A stretch of 64,000 nucleotides of DNA, taken from the NCBI RefSeq assembly GCF_025562755.1, contig NZ_CP103300.1, positions 3,473,001-3,537,000 of the forward strand. Reading direction: 5' to 3'. The DNA comes from Endozoicomonas euniceicola (GTDB lineage Bacteria; Pseudomonadota; Gammaproteobacteria; Pseudomonadales; Endozoicomonadaceae). Shown one piece after another: positions 1-8,565 of this stretch (its first letter is position 1; every line of letters begins with the position of its first letter). A program made the position numbers and the translations under genes. The notes below the pieces were generated by a model. The model did no database searches. It had not been told where the DNA came from and was given only the letters and a program-made list of their open reading frames with translations.

Positions 1-2345
1 TATCTCTCGATGAGTGGGCGCTGCTGGTAGAGCAGGGTGTTGCCCGTTTGCCTGAAGTATTGCACCAGGTTATAGCCAGAATGCTCCGTTATAAAGATCA
101 AAGGAAGCAGCTTCTGGCTGAGCTGAACTGGTTTATGGACAAGGAAACCGGTCAGCCTCCCTCTCTTGTTGCCCGTATTCTTAACGAGCTGGAAGAGCTC
201 CCCCCCGACGAACTGTTACTGAAAAGATCCCTTGCAGAGCAACTTGTGCCCGCCTACGAAGCCTATTTGCGGCAAGAGGCCGGGTGGGTTGTGGAAAAGG
301 AGCAACCCGGGAATTCCGGGTGGACTTACTTTAGCGTGCTAAAACAGCTGGCAGGCTTGTTATCCCGGAGAAATGCCAGAGAAAAAGTATTGAATATACT
401 CTGGGGCAGTGAGGGCAGGCGGTTAACCATGCTTCCTGTAGGAGCGATGAGCACAGTGCGCATGGCCGCGTTGCTGAGCGCCCAGATCCGCGAGATCAGC
501 CAGCGCATAATGGTTTACCTGGCTCCGGAGCCTGTTGTTGATGGAGCCGATACGAACGAATCACTTATTGCCCATGAGGCACTGGTCAGACAGGCCGCCG
601 GGGGAGGCGAAGAGGGTCAGCCCACTGCTTCCGGAGGGGGGCAGATTACTTCCGTGAGCTTGTCCTCAGCGTCCGCGAGCGGTAGTTCCGGAGCTGAGCG
701 GCGAGGGTCAGGTGGTCAGGGCGGTAGAGGAGAAGACCGCAATGATGACGACAGGGATAACCAGGCTTCAGGATCAAACCAGGGTTCGGTGATTAGCGGA
801 CTGACCTGCGATGAATGCCAGCATGAATTGACGGAAGCGGATTTTCAGAACCTGGCCAGTAAAGGGCAATCCGGTCCAGCGATTTGTTTGAGATGTGAAA
901 ACGCAAAAGAGTTATCCACCTCCCCGGCGCAGGATTCGGTTTATTTAGACTTAGATGGTACGGTTGAGGATGAGTGTTCTTCCGGCAATCTTAAGGTTGA
1001 TAGTCCGACTCCCCGGCGCTCTTTAATTCGCTCTTTTTTCCGGCGCTCCAATTGGGTAGATCGAAGGGAAATCATTCGAGCCATTGAATCCACTTTATTA
1101 GATAATACATCATCATATCGTTGTTCGTTTCTTTTAGACAGAGCGATGAAAAAAAATATCAGAATCAACTTACCCCTGCTTAAAAAAATTCCGGTGCAAA
1201 TACCAACTCAAAGTGGCGTAGTTACTGAGGAAAATATTGTTAAGTGGTTTATTAGTGGTTTCGATGGTAAGTGGCTAATGGCTAAAGCAGCGGCTGATGA
1301 TGTATATAAAGTCTTGACACAGCGGCTTATTGGTCATGGTGTGAAGGTTAATTTTAAATATAATCGTCTTTCACCTCTGCATATAGCGCTTAAAAATTTG
1401 CCAAAGGCAAAAGAAAGCGCCCTCTTGTTATTAGATTCTGGTGCTGACGTGAATACTAAAATTAAAGAACCGATTCATGTTGAACGTTGGTATCACTATG
1501 ATTCAGACACTCGAATTGTTTTAAGCAAATACTTTGGGGAGGAGCCTAGACTTTACCCGGTTGTTAGGGATGAATACGATAATTCATATTATCTACTTAC
1601 ACACTCTCTGGCGCTGGTAACAAAGAAGAGTGATTATCAGATTCTGGAGAAAATGTTAGAATCCAACCTGAATTTAGATGTGAATTTGAGTCGTCCTTTT
1701 TATAACACCTGTTTGAAGGGTGACTATCAGTCATTCTTGTTATTGAAAGATGCGGCAGGTAAACAGGCCCTGGCTAGAATAAAGAAATCCGAAAACAAGC
1801 ATTCGTTGTTTTTTATTCTTTGTAGCAAAGTAATCGAGTCCAAAAAGGATTCTCCTGATTTTATTAAAGCGATAGCGGATTTTCTTGAATTCAATCTTGT
1901 TGAATCTCATAGGAGGTCTGACTTGTCCATGCTAGCTAACTCATTATATGGAGAATTTCATGATCAGTGGGAGTTGACCCATAAAGCCTGTTCTTTTGGT
2001 GCATTAAATATTCTTGTTTTTTTGCTTGAACATGAATATTTCAGGGACAATATTAATGAACGGCTCGAAGGTAAAACGGCGTTGGATTGTGCGGTAGCGC
2101 ATGGGAAAACAGCGTGCGCCGAGGCGATAGAGAAAAACTGTGGAGTTCGGAGTCTGGGGAGGATAACAAGCACTGCCAGCTCAAGTAAAAAGACAAGCAG
2201 TTATTTGGATGGTGGTTCCTCTAAAGACGCTTTTGTTCCTAGTTTCTTTGGAGGCGTTATTTTTGGTGATTTTTCTGGAGGCGGTTGTAGCGGCGGTTTC
2301 TCTGACGGCGGTTGTGGTTTCTCTGACGGCGGTTGTGGTTTCTGA
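1..2345 (+). CDS. Ankyrin-repeat-like protein with Gly/Cys-rich tail, 5'-truncated by window edge
   Basis: The frame is open from the first base, so the true start lies outside the window; an internal TTG at 48 would give 765 residues. Counting from that TTG, about 254-285 hold two CxxC pairs (CDEC and CLRC) like a small zinc ribbon. Ankyrin-like helices appear near 441-475 (SPLHIALKNL, LLLLDSGADVN) and 642-697 (HKACSFGALNILVFLLEH, KTALDCAVAHGK). The last 30 residues are Gly/Ser/Cys/Phe-rich with a short repeated unit. Base composition changes from GC-rich to AT-rich near base 930, as if two halves of different origin were joined. Ankyrin proteins of host-associated bacteria often act on host proteins; that role is inferred here and no signal is visible. 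Confidence 0.7.
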   Translation, partial: SLDEWALLVEQGVARLPEVLHQVIARMLRYKDQRKQLLAELNWFMDKETGQPPSLVARILNELEELPPDELLLKRSLAEQLVPAYEAYLRQEAGWVVEKEQPGNSGWTYFSVLKQLAGLLSRRNAREKVLNILWGSEGRRLTMLPVGAMSTVRMAALLSAQIREISQRIMVYLAPEPVVDGADTNESLIAHEALVRQAAGGGEEGQPTASGGGQITSVSLSSASASGSSGAERRGSGGQGGRGEDRNDDDRDNQASGSNQGSVISGLTCDECQHELTEADFQNLASKGQSGPAICLRCENAKELSTSPAQDSVYLDLDGTVEDECSSGNLKVDSPTPRRSLIRSFFRRSNWVDRREIIRAIESTLLDNTSSYRCSFLLDRAMKKNIRINLPLLKKIPVQIPTQSGVVTEENIVKWFISGFDGKWLMAKAAADDVYKVLTQRLIGHGVKVNFKYNRLSPLHIALKNLPKAKESALLLLDSGADVNTKIKEPIHVERWYHYDSDTRIVLSKYFGEEPRLYPVVRDEYDNSYYLLTHSLALVTKKSDYQILEKMLESNLNLDVNLSRPFYNTCLKGDYQSFLLLKDAAGKQALARIKKSENKHSLFFILCSKVIESKKDSPDFIKAIADFLEFNLVESHRRSDLSMLANSLYGEFHDQWELTHKACSFGALNILVFLLEHEYFRDNINERLEGKTALDCAVAHGKTACAEAIEKNCGVRSLGRITSTASSSKKTSSYLDGGSSKDAFVPSFFGGVIFGDFSGGGCSGGFSDGGCGFSDGGCGF

Positions 2346-2383
2346 CAGCTGTACCTGTGGTTTGTTTTTCGATTGAATTCTGT

Positions 2384-3601
2384 TCAGCTGGAGGCAGGAG
2401 GAAGGGGTAGTTTTTCTGTCCACTGCCGTTCCCATTCTGGCAGGTCTTCAGCAGCCATGGGTTTGCCAATCAGGAAGCCCTGGGCCATATCACAGTGTAA
2501 CTGGCTGAGAAGATGCCACTCCGCAAGGGTTTCTACACCTTCTGCGACGGTTTCCATGCTGAGGGTATGAGCCAGATTGATATTGGCTTCAATAATGGCC
2601 TTGCGGGTTTTATCAAGATTGGCGCTTTGCACAAATGAGCGGTCAATCTTGAGTTCTGAGAACGGAATTCGGTTTAGTTGCTGCATACTGGAGTAGCCTG
2701 TACCAAAATCGTCGATAGACAGTGAAAAGCCTTTCATCTTTAGACGGGCCAGGGTTTCAAGTGCTCTGGCAGCATTTTCAATCAACGTACTTTCCGTTAT
2801 CTCCAGTGTCAGAAGTTCCGGTTCAATAGTTAACGCCCTGGTTTTTTTATAGAGCTCATCGGGCAACTGGGTGTCAGTCAGAACAACCGGAGACATGTTG
2901 ACGGCAATAGCAATGGCTTTGTTGTTATCAAGGTTGTTACGCAGCTGTTTCAGAGCCTGATCAATAAGGCGTTGGGTGAGTTCATGGATTAAGCCGGTGC
3001 TTTCCATCAATGGAATGAAATGAGCAGGACCGACCAGACCCATGTCCGGGTGAGACCATCGACACAGCGCTTCCAGGGCCACCAGGCGACCACTTTGAAC
3101 CAGAACCTTGGGCTGGTAGTGGAGAATAAACTGGTTATCATCCAGCGCTTCCTGCAAATTCTCTTTAGTGAAGTGCAGGCTGCTAACCGGATGCGCTGCG
3201 CTGTCCGGAGCCGAATAGAGCATCAGTAATTCCCGGATACGATCTCTGGAGAGAGGCTTTGACAGTGTGCCCAGTACCCGCAACCCATGCTCCTGTGCCA
3301 TGTCTTCAACGGTTCTGATCAGTGATGGCTCCAGGGCGCTGGCGACAATAACGGCCCGGACGAACCCCTCATTGGCCAGGTGGCGAATAAACTGAACGCC
3401 GTCCATTTCCGGCATATCCAAATCGCAGATAACGATATCGATGGGCTGTGAGCTTGCCAGCTGTCTGAGTGCATCGTTGCCATTATTGGCAAGTCTGAGG
3501 TTTTCAACGCCCAGTCCTTTCAGTGCCTGTTCTGCAACAACACGTTGAAACTGGTGATCTTCGACCACCATTATGCTCAGGTCAGCCAGGTTTATCGTCA
3601 T
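2384..3601 (-). CDS. Response regulator with REC and EAL (c-di-GMP phosphodiesterase) domains
   Basis: Residues 8-125 form a receiver domain with phospho-acceptor Asp60 (VICDLDMPEMDG) and Lys115 (LSKP). Residues 145-400 form an EAL domain with the EAL motif at 177-179 and the metal-binding IDDFGTGYSS at 296-304. These residues predict an active phosphodiesterase that hydrolyses c-di-GMP in the cytoplasm under phosphorelay control. No sensor kinase gene is adjacent. It is transcribed divergently from the uspE-like gene. REC-EAL proteins commonly switch motility and biofilm state; the target here is unknown. Confidence 0.9.
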   Translation of the reverse strand: MTINLADLSIMVVEDHQFQRVVAEQALKGLGVENLRLANNGNDALRQLASSQPIDIVICDLDMPEMDGVQFIRHLANEGFVRAVIVASALEPSLIRTVEDMAQEHGLRVLGTLSKPLSRDRIRELLMLYSAPDSAAHPVSSLHFTKENLQEALDDNQFILHYQPKVLVQSGRLVALEALCRWSHPDMGLVGPAHFIPLMESTGLIHELTQRLIDQALKQLRNNLDNNKAIAIAVNMSPVVLTDTQLPDELYKKTRALTIEPELLTLEITESTLIENAARALETLARLKMKGFSLSIDDFGTGYSSMQQLNRIPFSELKIDRSFVQSANLDKTRKAIIEANINLAHTLSMETVAEGVETLAEWHLLSQLHCDMAQGFLIGKPMAAEDLPEWERQWTEKLPLPPASS

Positions 3602-3754
3602 GATTCAGAAGTGCCTGTAAGAAAGGGAATTGGTTCTTTAAGTATGTCGGCACAAAACGCCAACACAATAAGAGACGTGCCGGAGTCATTCTTGTCAGCA
3701 GAATTTCACAAGGCTGCAATACTTGCTATGTTGCCCACTGTGAGAGTGTCTCCA

Positions 3755-4693
3755 ATGCATGCGTTTAAAACCATCCTGCTGGCAGTGACCCGTTTACACT
3801 CCAGCGAACTGGAGTTAAGCCAGACCTTCAGACTGGTGTCCGATAATAAGGCCCGCCTGATTATTGCGGTGTTTGACCAGAGTCTGGATGTGTTACAACG
3901 GCTGCAGTTTCTGCCACTGGAAGGAAAGCTTGAAGCGTTATGCCGAAAACAGCTGGAGGAGTATTCCGAAGCGTTAAAAGACAAGGCATGGGAAGAAGGT
4001 GTTCAGGCTGAAATCTGTATTGTTCCGGGTAAACCCAGACAGGTTATAGGAGGGTTGATCAATGACTACGGTGTCGACCTGGTGGTTAAGCTGGCAGACC
4101 CTTGTGGTCCACTGGCCAGGAACCAGCTGACCGGGAATGATCTGGCGCTGTTAAGAAAGTGTCCGGTGCCGGTACTGATGATGGCAAGCCGGGAGCAGCT
4201 GCCCGACTTTATTGGAAAAATATTGGTGGCAGTGGATGTGGGAGGCCCGGATCCCGAAGCCGTAGAGCTGAATCGCACCTTGTTACTCAATGGGCTCTAC
4301 TTAAGCAGTCAGGAACAGGCGCAGCTGCATATTGTCAGTGTCTGGGGGCTGCCTGTTGAGCATCATGCCTTGCAGCATCTCGGAGAAGAAGAACTGTATG
4401 AATTACAGGAAACAACGCATCTTCGTTACCAGAAAAAGCTGGATGAGGCATTGGAGGATGCGGGCATTGATAAGAGCCGCCCTGACATTCATTGCCATTT
4501 GCTGAAAGGGCAACCGGCCCAGGAGATTCAGCGGCTGGCTAATGAAGTGAATGTTGATGTTATCGTGATGGGGACTCTGGGGCATCATAGCCACGGCGTT
4601 CTTATGGGAAACACCGCAGAAAACATCATTAACAATGTTTACTGCTCCATTCTGGCGATTAAGCCGGAAGGTTTTGTCAGCCCGCTTGGGTAG
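3755..4693 (+). CDS. uspE: UspE-like tandem universal stress protein
   Basis: Two USP folds in tandem give 312 residues, close to E. coli UspE (about 316). The first half contains DLVVKLAD and LRKCPVPVLMM. The second ends in the nucleotide-binding loop pattern GTLGHHSHGVLMGNTAENI followed by CSILAIKP. The frame is open back to 3545, but an earlier start would overlap the divergent REC-EAL gene. The ATG at 3755 (MHAFKTILLAV) begins exactly at the first beta strand of the USP fold and leaves room for promoters; 3644 and 3728 are alternatives. UspE-type proteins act in stress survival and motility in the cytoplasm. Confidence 0.85.
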   Translation: MHAFKTILLAVTRLHSSELELSQTFRLVSDNKARLIIAVFDQSLDVLQRLQFLPLEGKLEALCRKQLEEYSEALKDKAWEEGVQAEICIVPGKPRQVIGGLINDYGVDLVVKLADPCGPLARNQLTGNDLALLRKCPVPVLMMASREQLPDFIGKILVAVDVGGPDPEAVELNRTLLLNGLYLSSQEQAQLHIVSVWGLPVEHHALQHLGEEELYELQETTHLRYQKKLDEALEDAGIDKSRPDIHCHLLKGQPAQEIQRLANEVNVDVIVMGTLGHHSHGVLMGNTAENIINNVYCSILAIKPEGFVSPLG

Positions 4694-4766
4694 TGGTCTT
4701 GAGTAGTGATTTCGAGGAGACCGCTAAACAAGTGAGCTGGTTAACAGGATGTATGCTGGTGGCTGC

Positions 4767-5216
4767 TTACTCTTTTTTGGCTCCCATATATTGCATGGCG
4801 CTGCCGAACTCTTCTTCAGAGCAAGTCATGCAGGTACCCTTGGCAGGCATGCTGCCAATACCAGCGTAACCCTGCTGAAGCAGTTTGTTGAAACCACCCA
4901 GTGCGTTGGCTCGCTTTGTCCACTCAGCCGTGTCGCCTTTCTTTGGCGCACCCAGTAAACCTGTCGTATGGCAGGCCGTACAGAACTGGTTAAACACAGC
5001 CTCACCACTGCGAGGTTCACTGGCAGTGCTTGCTACGGCACCCGAGTTAGTTGCGCAGTCATCTCCCTGCTTACAGACGGTTCCTACCGGAGCTATTCGC
5101 TCAACAATTTCCTGACGGGAAGCATCGTCCAGCGGCACCGGTTTGGCCAGTGCCATCACCGGGAAAAGCCCCCCCAATAGAATCGCCAACAATCTCATGT
5201 GTGTAACCAAAGTCAC
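4767..5216 (-). CDS. Cytochrome c5 family protein
   Basis: This 149-residue protein starts with a signal peptide (RLLAILLGGLFPVMALA), so the mature protein is periplasmic. One haem-binding CTACH motif is followed by GSMPAKGTCMTC, which supplies the axial Met and the extra cysteine pair typical of c5-type class I cytochromes. It would carry electrons between respiratory complexes. The GTG start at 5216 has a GAGGA ribosome site about seven bases upstream; an ATG at 5198 has none. Confidence 0.88.
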   Translation of the reverse strand: MTLVTHMRLLAILLGGLFPVMALAKPVPLDDASRQEIVERIAPVGTVCKQGDDCATNSGAVASTASEPRSGEAVFNQFCTACHTTGLLGAPKKGDTAEWTKRANALGGFNKLLQQGYAGIGSMPAKGTCMTCSEEEFGSAMQYMGAKKE

Positions 5217-5479
5217 TCGCTTATCCTCATTATGACAACATCAGGAACACGATGATTTTTATTGTCTGAGACCTTATCTTCCTGTTAGAAAAACCGATCT
5301 GCCTGAATGTGAACCTGTGAGCTGAATTGTTCTTAAGCATTGCGATTATAGAACAGATGCGCTTGTCGAAACAGGGGTTTGTACGTGGTTGTGGGCGGGT
5401 TTGTGCGTACAGGGTAAAAAAGGTACAGAATGATCTTTCACCGAATCGCTCGTTCCACGGAGTTGAGACTCAAAAAATC
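5217..5479. other. Intergenic region, no gene seen
   Basis: This stretch between cytochrome c5 and tRNA-Arg must hold the minus-strand cytochrome promoter. I see no convincing reading frame, strong hairpin or RNA gene in it. Confidence 0.5.
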
Positions 5480-5508
5480 ATGGACAAAGAGTGGGCTGGT
5501 CAGTAATA
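5480..5508 (+). promoter_or_regulatory. Sigma70-like promoter of tRNA-Arg
   Basis: TGGACA (5480-5485) and TAATAT (5503-5508) are separated by exactly 17 bases. The expected start of transcription is about seven bases before the mature tRNA. Confidence 0.6.
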
Positions 5509-5521
5509 TTGCAGCCTCTAC

Positions 5522-5598
5522 GCACCTGTAGCTCAGCTGGATAGAGTAGTGCCCTCCGAAGGCATTGGTCGGTGGTTCGAATCCACTCAGGTGCGCCA
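5522..5598 (+). tRNA. tRNA-Arg (anticodon CCG)
   Basis: The cloverleaf folds with acceptor stem GCACCTG/CAGGTGC, D arm GCTC/GAGT, anticodon stem GTGCC/GGCAT with loop CTCCGAA (anticodon CCG, reads CGG), and T arm GGTGG/CCACT with loop TTCGAAT. The encoded CCA is at 5596-5598. The 3' 45 bases, from the anticodon loop onward, are duplicated at 15066-15110, so this gene is the attachment site of the element to its right. The tRNA itself remains intact. Confidence 0.95.
5554..5598 (+). repeat. attL, 45-bp direct repeat
   Basis: This is identical to 15066-15110 over 45 bases, starting in the anticodon loop and ending at the CCA. The flanks differ on both sides, so the boundaries are exact by inspection. 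Confidence 0.92.
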
Positions 5599-5643
5599 AT
5601 AAAATCAAGGGTTTCAGCTTTTCAGCTACCCTGACCACTCAGT

Positions 5644-5670
5644 CCGGTTCCCCTTCGGTTCCCCTTTTTT
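5644..5670 (+). repeat. Subterminal repeat, probable integrase arm site (left)
   Basis: Two GGTTCCC motifs followed by a T tract occur here and, in the same orientation, at 14903-14929 just inside the other island end. Paired subterminal repeats fit arm-type sites for the integrase or excisionase; this is inference. Confidence 0.45.
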
Positions 5671-5673
5671 GAC

Positions 5674-6468
5674 TCAAATCAATGGCAGTTGCTTCTCTAT
5701 CTGCCGACAGTTAGCCGCCACCAGTTGCGCCTGTCTCTGGCTGCACTTCAGCAACTCCCGAACAGACCGAACCGTCGGCGCATGAATAACGCCATCAGAT
5801 ATTGCCTGAAACACTGCCAGTACTTCTGGTGAAGGTGGTACCTGCCTAATGGCTTCAGCTTCCTGATTAACCTGTTCTGGCTGGACACCTGCACCGCTCA
5901 AACTACGATTTTGTAGTTCGGGTGATGGTACTAGGTTAACGCCCATCAACAGCACAGTGAGATCCAACAACAGACCGATGCCGACGATTACGGTATTGAT
6001 AACGGTGTTACCTTCGATGCCGGTAACAGTCTGGACACGTCCCCCGAACTCCTGAAGCGGTGTGACTGATGGTACTGGAAGTGAATCAAGCTGTTCCTGC
6101 AACTGACCTGCCTGAGTAACACGGTCATGCTCGATGAAAACATCAATCCGCTGTTGCAGGCTCGCCCGTTTCTGTCTCAATGCCGATCCGTCGGAATCAC
6201 CAGCCGATAGAGTGGCGACACTGGCGACAACTGACAACAACAGGGCCGATACGATGGTCAGACCATAGACCGTGATACCCAGACCATTCTCAGCGCTGAT
6301 GGCGTCTTTCAGTTTCGATGGCATATACAGCATGGCTGATGCCTGTACGCCGGTTAACGCCGCTGCAATTAAGAACCCTGCAAAGCCGGGGGCCAATCCC
6401 CAGGCGAAGGAGGCTGTCATGGTGAGGCTGATGGCGGCCAGAAAGTTTTTTAGGTACTGCTGCTTCAT
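5674..6468 (-). CDS. Membrane protein with coiled coil, island-encoded, function unknown
   Basis: Of 264 residues, hydrophobic segments near 8-25, 28-48, 65-88 and 155-180 predict an inner-membrane protein. Residues about 98-131 are charged and helical like a coiled coil. The C-terminal 50 residues look like a helix-turn-helix (VRSVRELLKCSQRQAQLVA). It is the last gene of the island operon before attL. Its ATG overlaps the stop of the preceding gene as ATGA, so translation is coupled. I do not recognise the family. Confidence 0.6.
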   Translation of the reverse strand: MKQQYLKNFLAAISLTMTASFAWGLAPGFAGFLIAAALTGVQASAMLYMPSKLKDAISAENGLGITVYGLTIVSALLLSVVASVATLSAGDSDGSALRQKRASLQQRIDVFIEHDRVTQAGQLQEQLDSLPVPSVTPLQEFGGRVQTVTGIEGNTVINTVIVGIGLLLDLTVLLMGVNLVPSPELQNRSLSGAGVQPEQVNQEAEAIRQVPPSPEVLAVFQAISDGVIHAPTVRSVRELLKCSQRQAQLVAANCRQIEKQLPLI

Positions 6469-6746
6469 GCTGGAACCTCCGCCGGATCAATCAACAGGAC
6501 ATAAAAGTCGTCCAATACATCATGGTCGTTTTCATCTAACACCACTTCATGGTCGATATAACCAGCGGTACGCAGCTGCATTACAGTTCTGTAATGAGGA
6601 ACTCGGATAGTGGTGCGGTACTCAGTCCCGCCAATGATGTTTGTCTGGTACTTGTCTGCCAGCTTTGCCAGTTCGTTCAGCATGAACCAGCCTGAGCGTG
6701 TTACGTCAATGATTGAGCGTACTGCTAGGACGTATGAATATTTCAT
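6465..6746 (-). CDS. Small island protein, function unknown
   Basis: This encodes 93 residues from the ATG (MKYSYVLAVRS), which overlaps the upstream gene's TAA as TAATG. A GTG three codons earlier is possible. The C-terminal half is acidic (DENDHDVLDD). No domain is recognised. Its place in a chain of coupled genes supports real expression. Confidence 0.6.
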   Translation of the reverse strand: MKYSYVLAVRSIIDVTRSGWFMLNELAKLADKYQTNIIGGTEYRTTIRVPHYRTVMQLRTAGYIDHEVVLDENDHDVLDDFYVLLIDPAEVPA

Positions 6747-6997
6747 TATTTGCACTCCATTACATACTTCACCAGATCATTCTGAGACAACAGGAACAGC
6801 TTGGTATCGGAAACAATGCGGGTGTGCTCGATACCATCCTGCTCTACGATGACCCACTGGCCACCATGACGCAGGGGTTCGCCCATTCTGATCTTGAATT
6901 TCTTAACAGCCTGCTTGACCACTTCTTTCAGCGGCTTCAAAACCTGCTTAACGGTTTCCAGTGCCTTCAGTACGAAGTTGAATTGAAGTTGTTTCAT
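6746..6997 (-). CDS. Small island protein, function unknown
   Basis: The 83 residues comprise a basic amphipathic N-terminal helix (ALETVKQVLKPLKEVVKQAV) and a C-terminal beta-rich part. Start and stop both sit in TAATG overlaps with the neighbours. No family is recognised. Confidence 0.6.
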   Translation of the reverse strand: MKQLQFNFVLKALETVKQVLKPLKEVVKQAVKKFKIRMGEPLRHGGQWVIVEQDGIEHTRIVSDTKLFLLSQNDLVKYVMECK

Positions 6998-7809
6998 TAG
7001 AAGCGCTCCCCGATCATGGCCTTGTCTTCTGGTGCATCAATGAAGCCTTGTTCAAGGTTGTCATCCATAGACACGCCAGCCATCCAGTCAACTTGGTTAG
7101 GATTGCAGTCAGTCAGGCGCTCTACTGTAGTGCGAGGCTTGCGGTTCTGCTTATTACGGCCTCCGGACAACACGATAGGGACCTGTTTTTTCAGATGGCT
7201 ACGGAACCTGTTAACCCACTCGTCAACGGGTTTAACAGGATTGCCCTGTTCTTCCCAGTAGCCGATGTAATTGGTGAGTACCTCAATAGCCGCTTCAGCT
7301 TCTTCAGTAGTATTATTGTATTCAGCCATCAGGGGTTGAAACTCAGCGATAGCAGTACGGATAGTCACCAGTGCAACATTCTCAGCAACTTTAGCAGTAG
7401 CCTTCTTAGCGTTCCGGGCTTTGAATTTCTTCTTAACCATATCAACTGCTGGCATGGCTACCTTTTTCATCTGGTCAACCGCTTCGGTCACTGCGTCGGC
7501 TGCCTGGTCGATTACCTCTTCGGCCTTCTGGGTGATGGTGTCGATCAGTAAGGTGTACATGTTGGAACGCTTGAATCCGCTGCCCGGATAGGTTCGGTTC
7601 TCAACAGAAATACGGTTGCCAGCTTTTAGCTTCTGAATGTGATTGGTGACTGTACGAGGGTGAAAGCCAGTATCGCTGGCAATGGTGCGAATAGAAGGAA
7701 AGCAGGTGCCGTCTGCGTCAGCTCTGTTTGCCAGTGCGACCATGATGGACTTTGAAACACCTGTAAGGGAAGTGTCGGCGGTTACTGCGTTGAGGTAGTT
7801 GATAGCCAT
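6997..7809 (-). CDS. Winged-helix (HTH_36-like) DNA-binding protein, possible replication or regulatory factor
   Basis: The first 90 residues read as a winged helix of the kind found in phage and plasmid replication proteins (SKSIMVALANRADADGTCFPS, then TIASDTGFHPRTVTNHIQKL as the recognition region). An alanine/lysine-rich helical linker and a C-terminal helical part follow. The gene is first in a four-gene coupled group. Directly upstream lie three copies of TCGTGAACT and, further on, an iteron array, so it may bind its own promoter or the origin. That link is inferred. Confidence 0.65.
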   Translation of the reverse strand: MAINYLNAVTADTSLTGVSKSIMVALANRADADGTCFPSIRTIASDTGFHPRTVTNHIQKLKAGNRISVENRTYPGSGFKRSNMYTLLIDTITQKAEEVIDQAADAVTEAVDQMKKVAMPAVDMVKKKFKARNAKKATAKVAENVALVTIRTAIAEFQPLMAEYNNTTEEAEAAIEVLTNYIGYWEEQGNPVKPVDEWVNRFRSHLKKQVPIVLSGGRNKQNRKPRTTVERLTDCNPNQVDWMAGVSMDDNLEQGFIDAPEDKAMIGERF

Positions 7810-7810
7810 G

Positions 7811-7992
7811 TCGTGAACTCTTTCTGGCTAACCGCTGCGCTTATCAAGGCGGGAGCGGCTAGGGGGTTGATAATGCCCAGTTCACGAATGGACACGCCTT
7901 AGACTCTACGACTAAGACCCCCGCTAACCGCTCACCATTAACTGGTTTGCTATGGGAGCAATAAGGGAAGAATTCTGTTGAATTCGTGAACT
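7811..7992. promoter_or_regulatory. Three TCGTGAACT motifs upstream of the winged-helix gene
   Basis: The 9-mer TCGTGAACT occurs at 7811-7819 and 7984-7992, and inverted at 7879-7887, all within the leader of the winged-helix gene. They may be operators for it or for a helper-phage regulator. Binding is not shown. Confidence 0.4.
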
Positions 7993-8070
7993 AAGCTGGA
8001 TTGTTTGCCGGTTATCAAGCCAATCAAACAACGGTGTGGATATTACCGTATAGGACACAAAACAACAATA

Positions 8071-8190
8071 CGTAATTAATTAATAGTTGATGGTTATCTG
8101 ATGGTTATATGGTGGTTAATATCAGCACGACGTTCCTATCAGTTGGGAATGGCGTTCGCATCTGTTAGGAATGACGTTCCTATGCTGATT
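8071..8190. other. Candidate origin of replication with iterons
   Basis: An AT-rich stretch (8071-8086) is followed by TGATGGTTAT at 8088 and 8099 and a variant at 8110, all 11 bp apart. Next comes a 22-bp unit beginning GACGTTCCTAT at 8129, a variant (GGCGTTCGCAT) at 8151 and a partial third at 8173. Units one and two match at 17 of 22 positions. Iterons phased by helical turns next to an AT-rich box are typical of plasmid and satellite origins. The surrounding bases 7993-8474 hold no convincing gene. Confidence 0.55.
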
Positions 8191-8474
8191 TACCGGCCTC
8201 CAGCCATCCCCAACCATTCAGCTTCGGCACCTGTTCGCCTGATCAACCCTTGCAGGCATCTTCAAATTAATTGAACGCTACCACTCTCCAACCACTAAAC
8301 AAGATGCCGGCAATATCGGTTCAGATAGATTCAATATGGCTACAGATAGCCGCTCAATCGCTGCAATGTTTGGCTTTGAGAATGATTCCCATGATTCAAA
8401 ATTATTGCATGGCACCTGCAAGGGTGTTTTTCGGGTCTATCAAGGGTGCGAACTTTTAATTTTGTACACGTGAG

Positions 8475-8505
8475 AATTTGGCGGGGCCGACGGTGTCGGA
8501 GGGGT
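8475..8505. other. cos-like motif, copy 1 (downstream of terS)
   Basis: AATTTG, then a GGCCG-rich core, then TGTC and GGAGGGGT span 31 bases. The same arrangement occurs at 8946-8976 on the other side of terS. A run of nine C follows at about 8528. G/C-rich elements beside terS resemble the cos regions of HK97-type phages; that identification is from memory and unproven. Confidence 0.4.
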
Positions 8506-8565
8506 AAGGGCCGTAGGGATTTGATCCACCCCCCCCCTACCAGATCGGCGGGAGTGGCTGGCAGA

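Noticed and set aside
7048..7551. 167-codon plus-strand frame opposite the winged-helix gene
   Set aside because: It is a shadow of the minus-strand gene, which has clear domain features and coupled neighbours.
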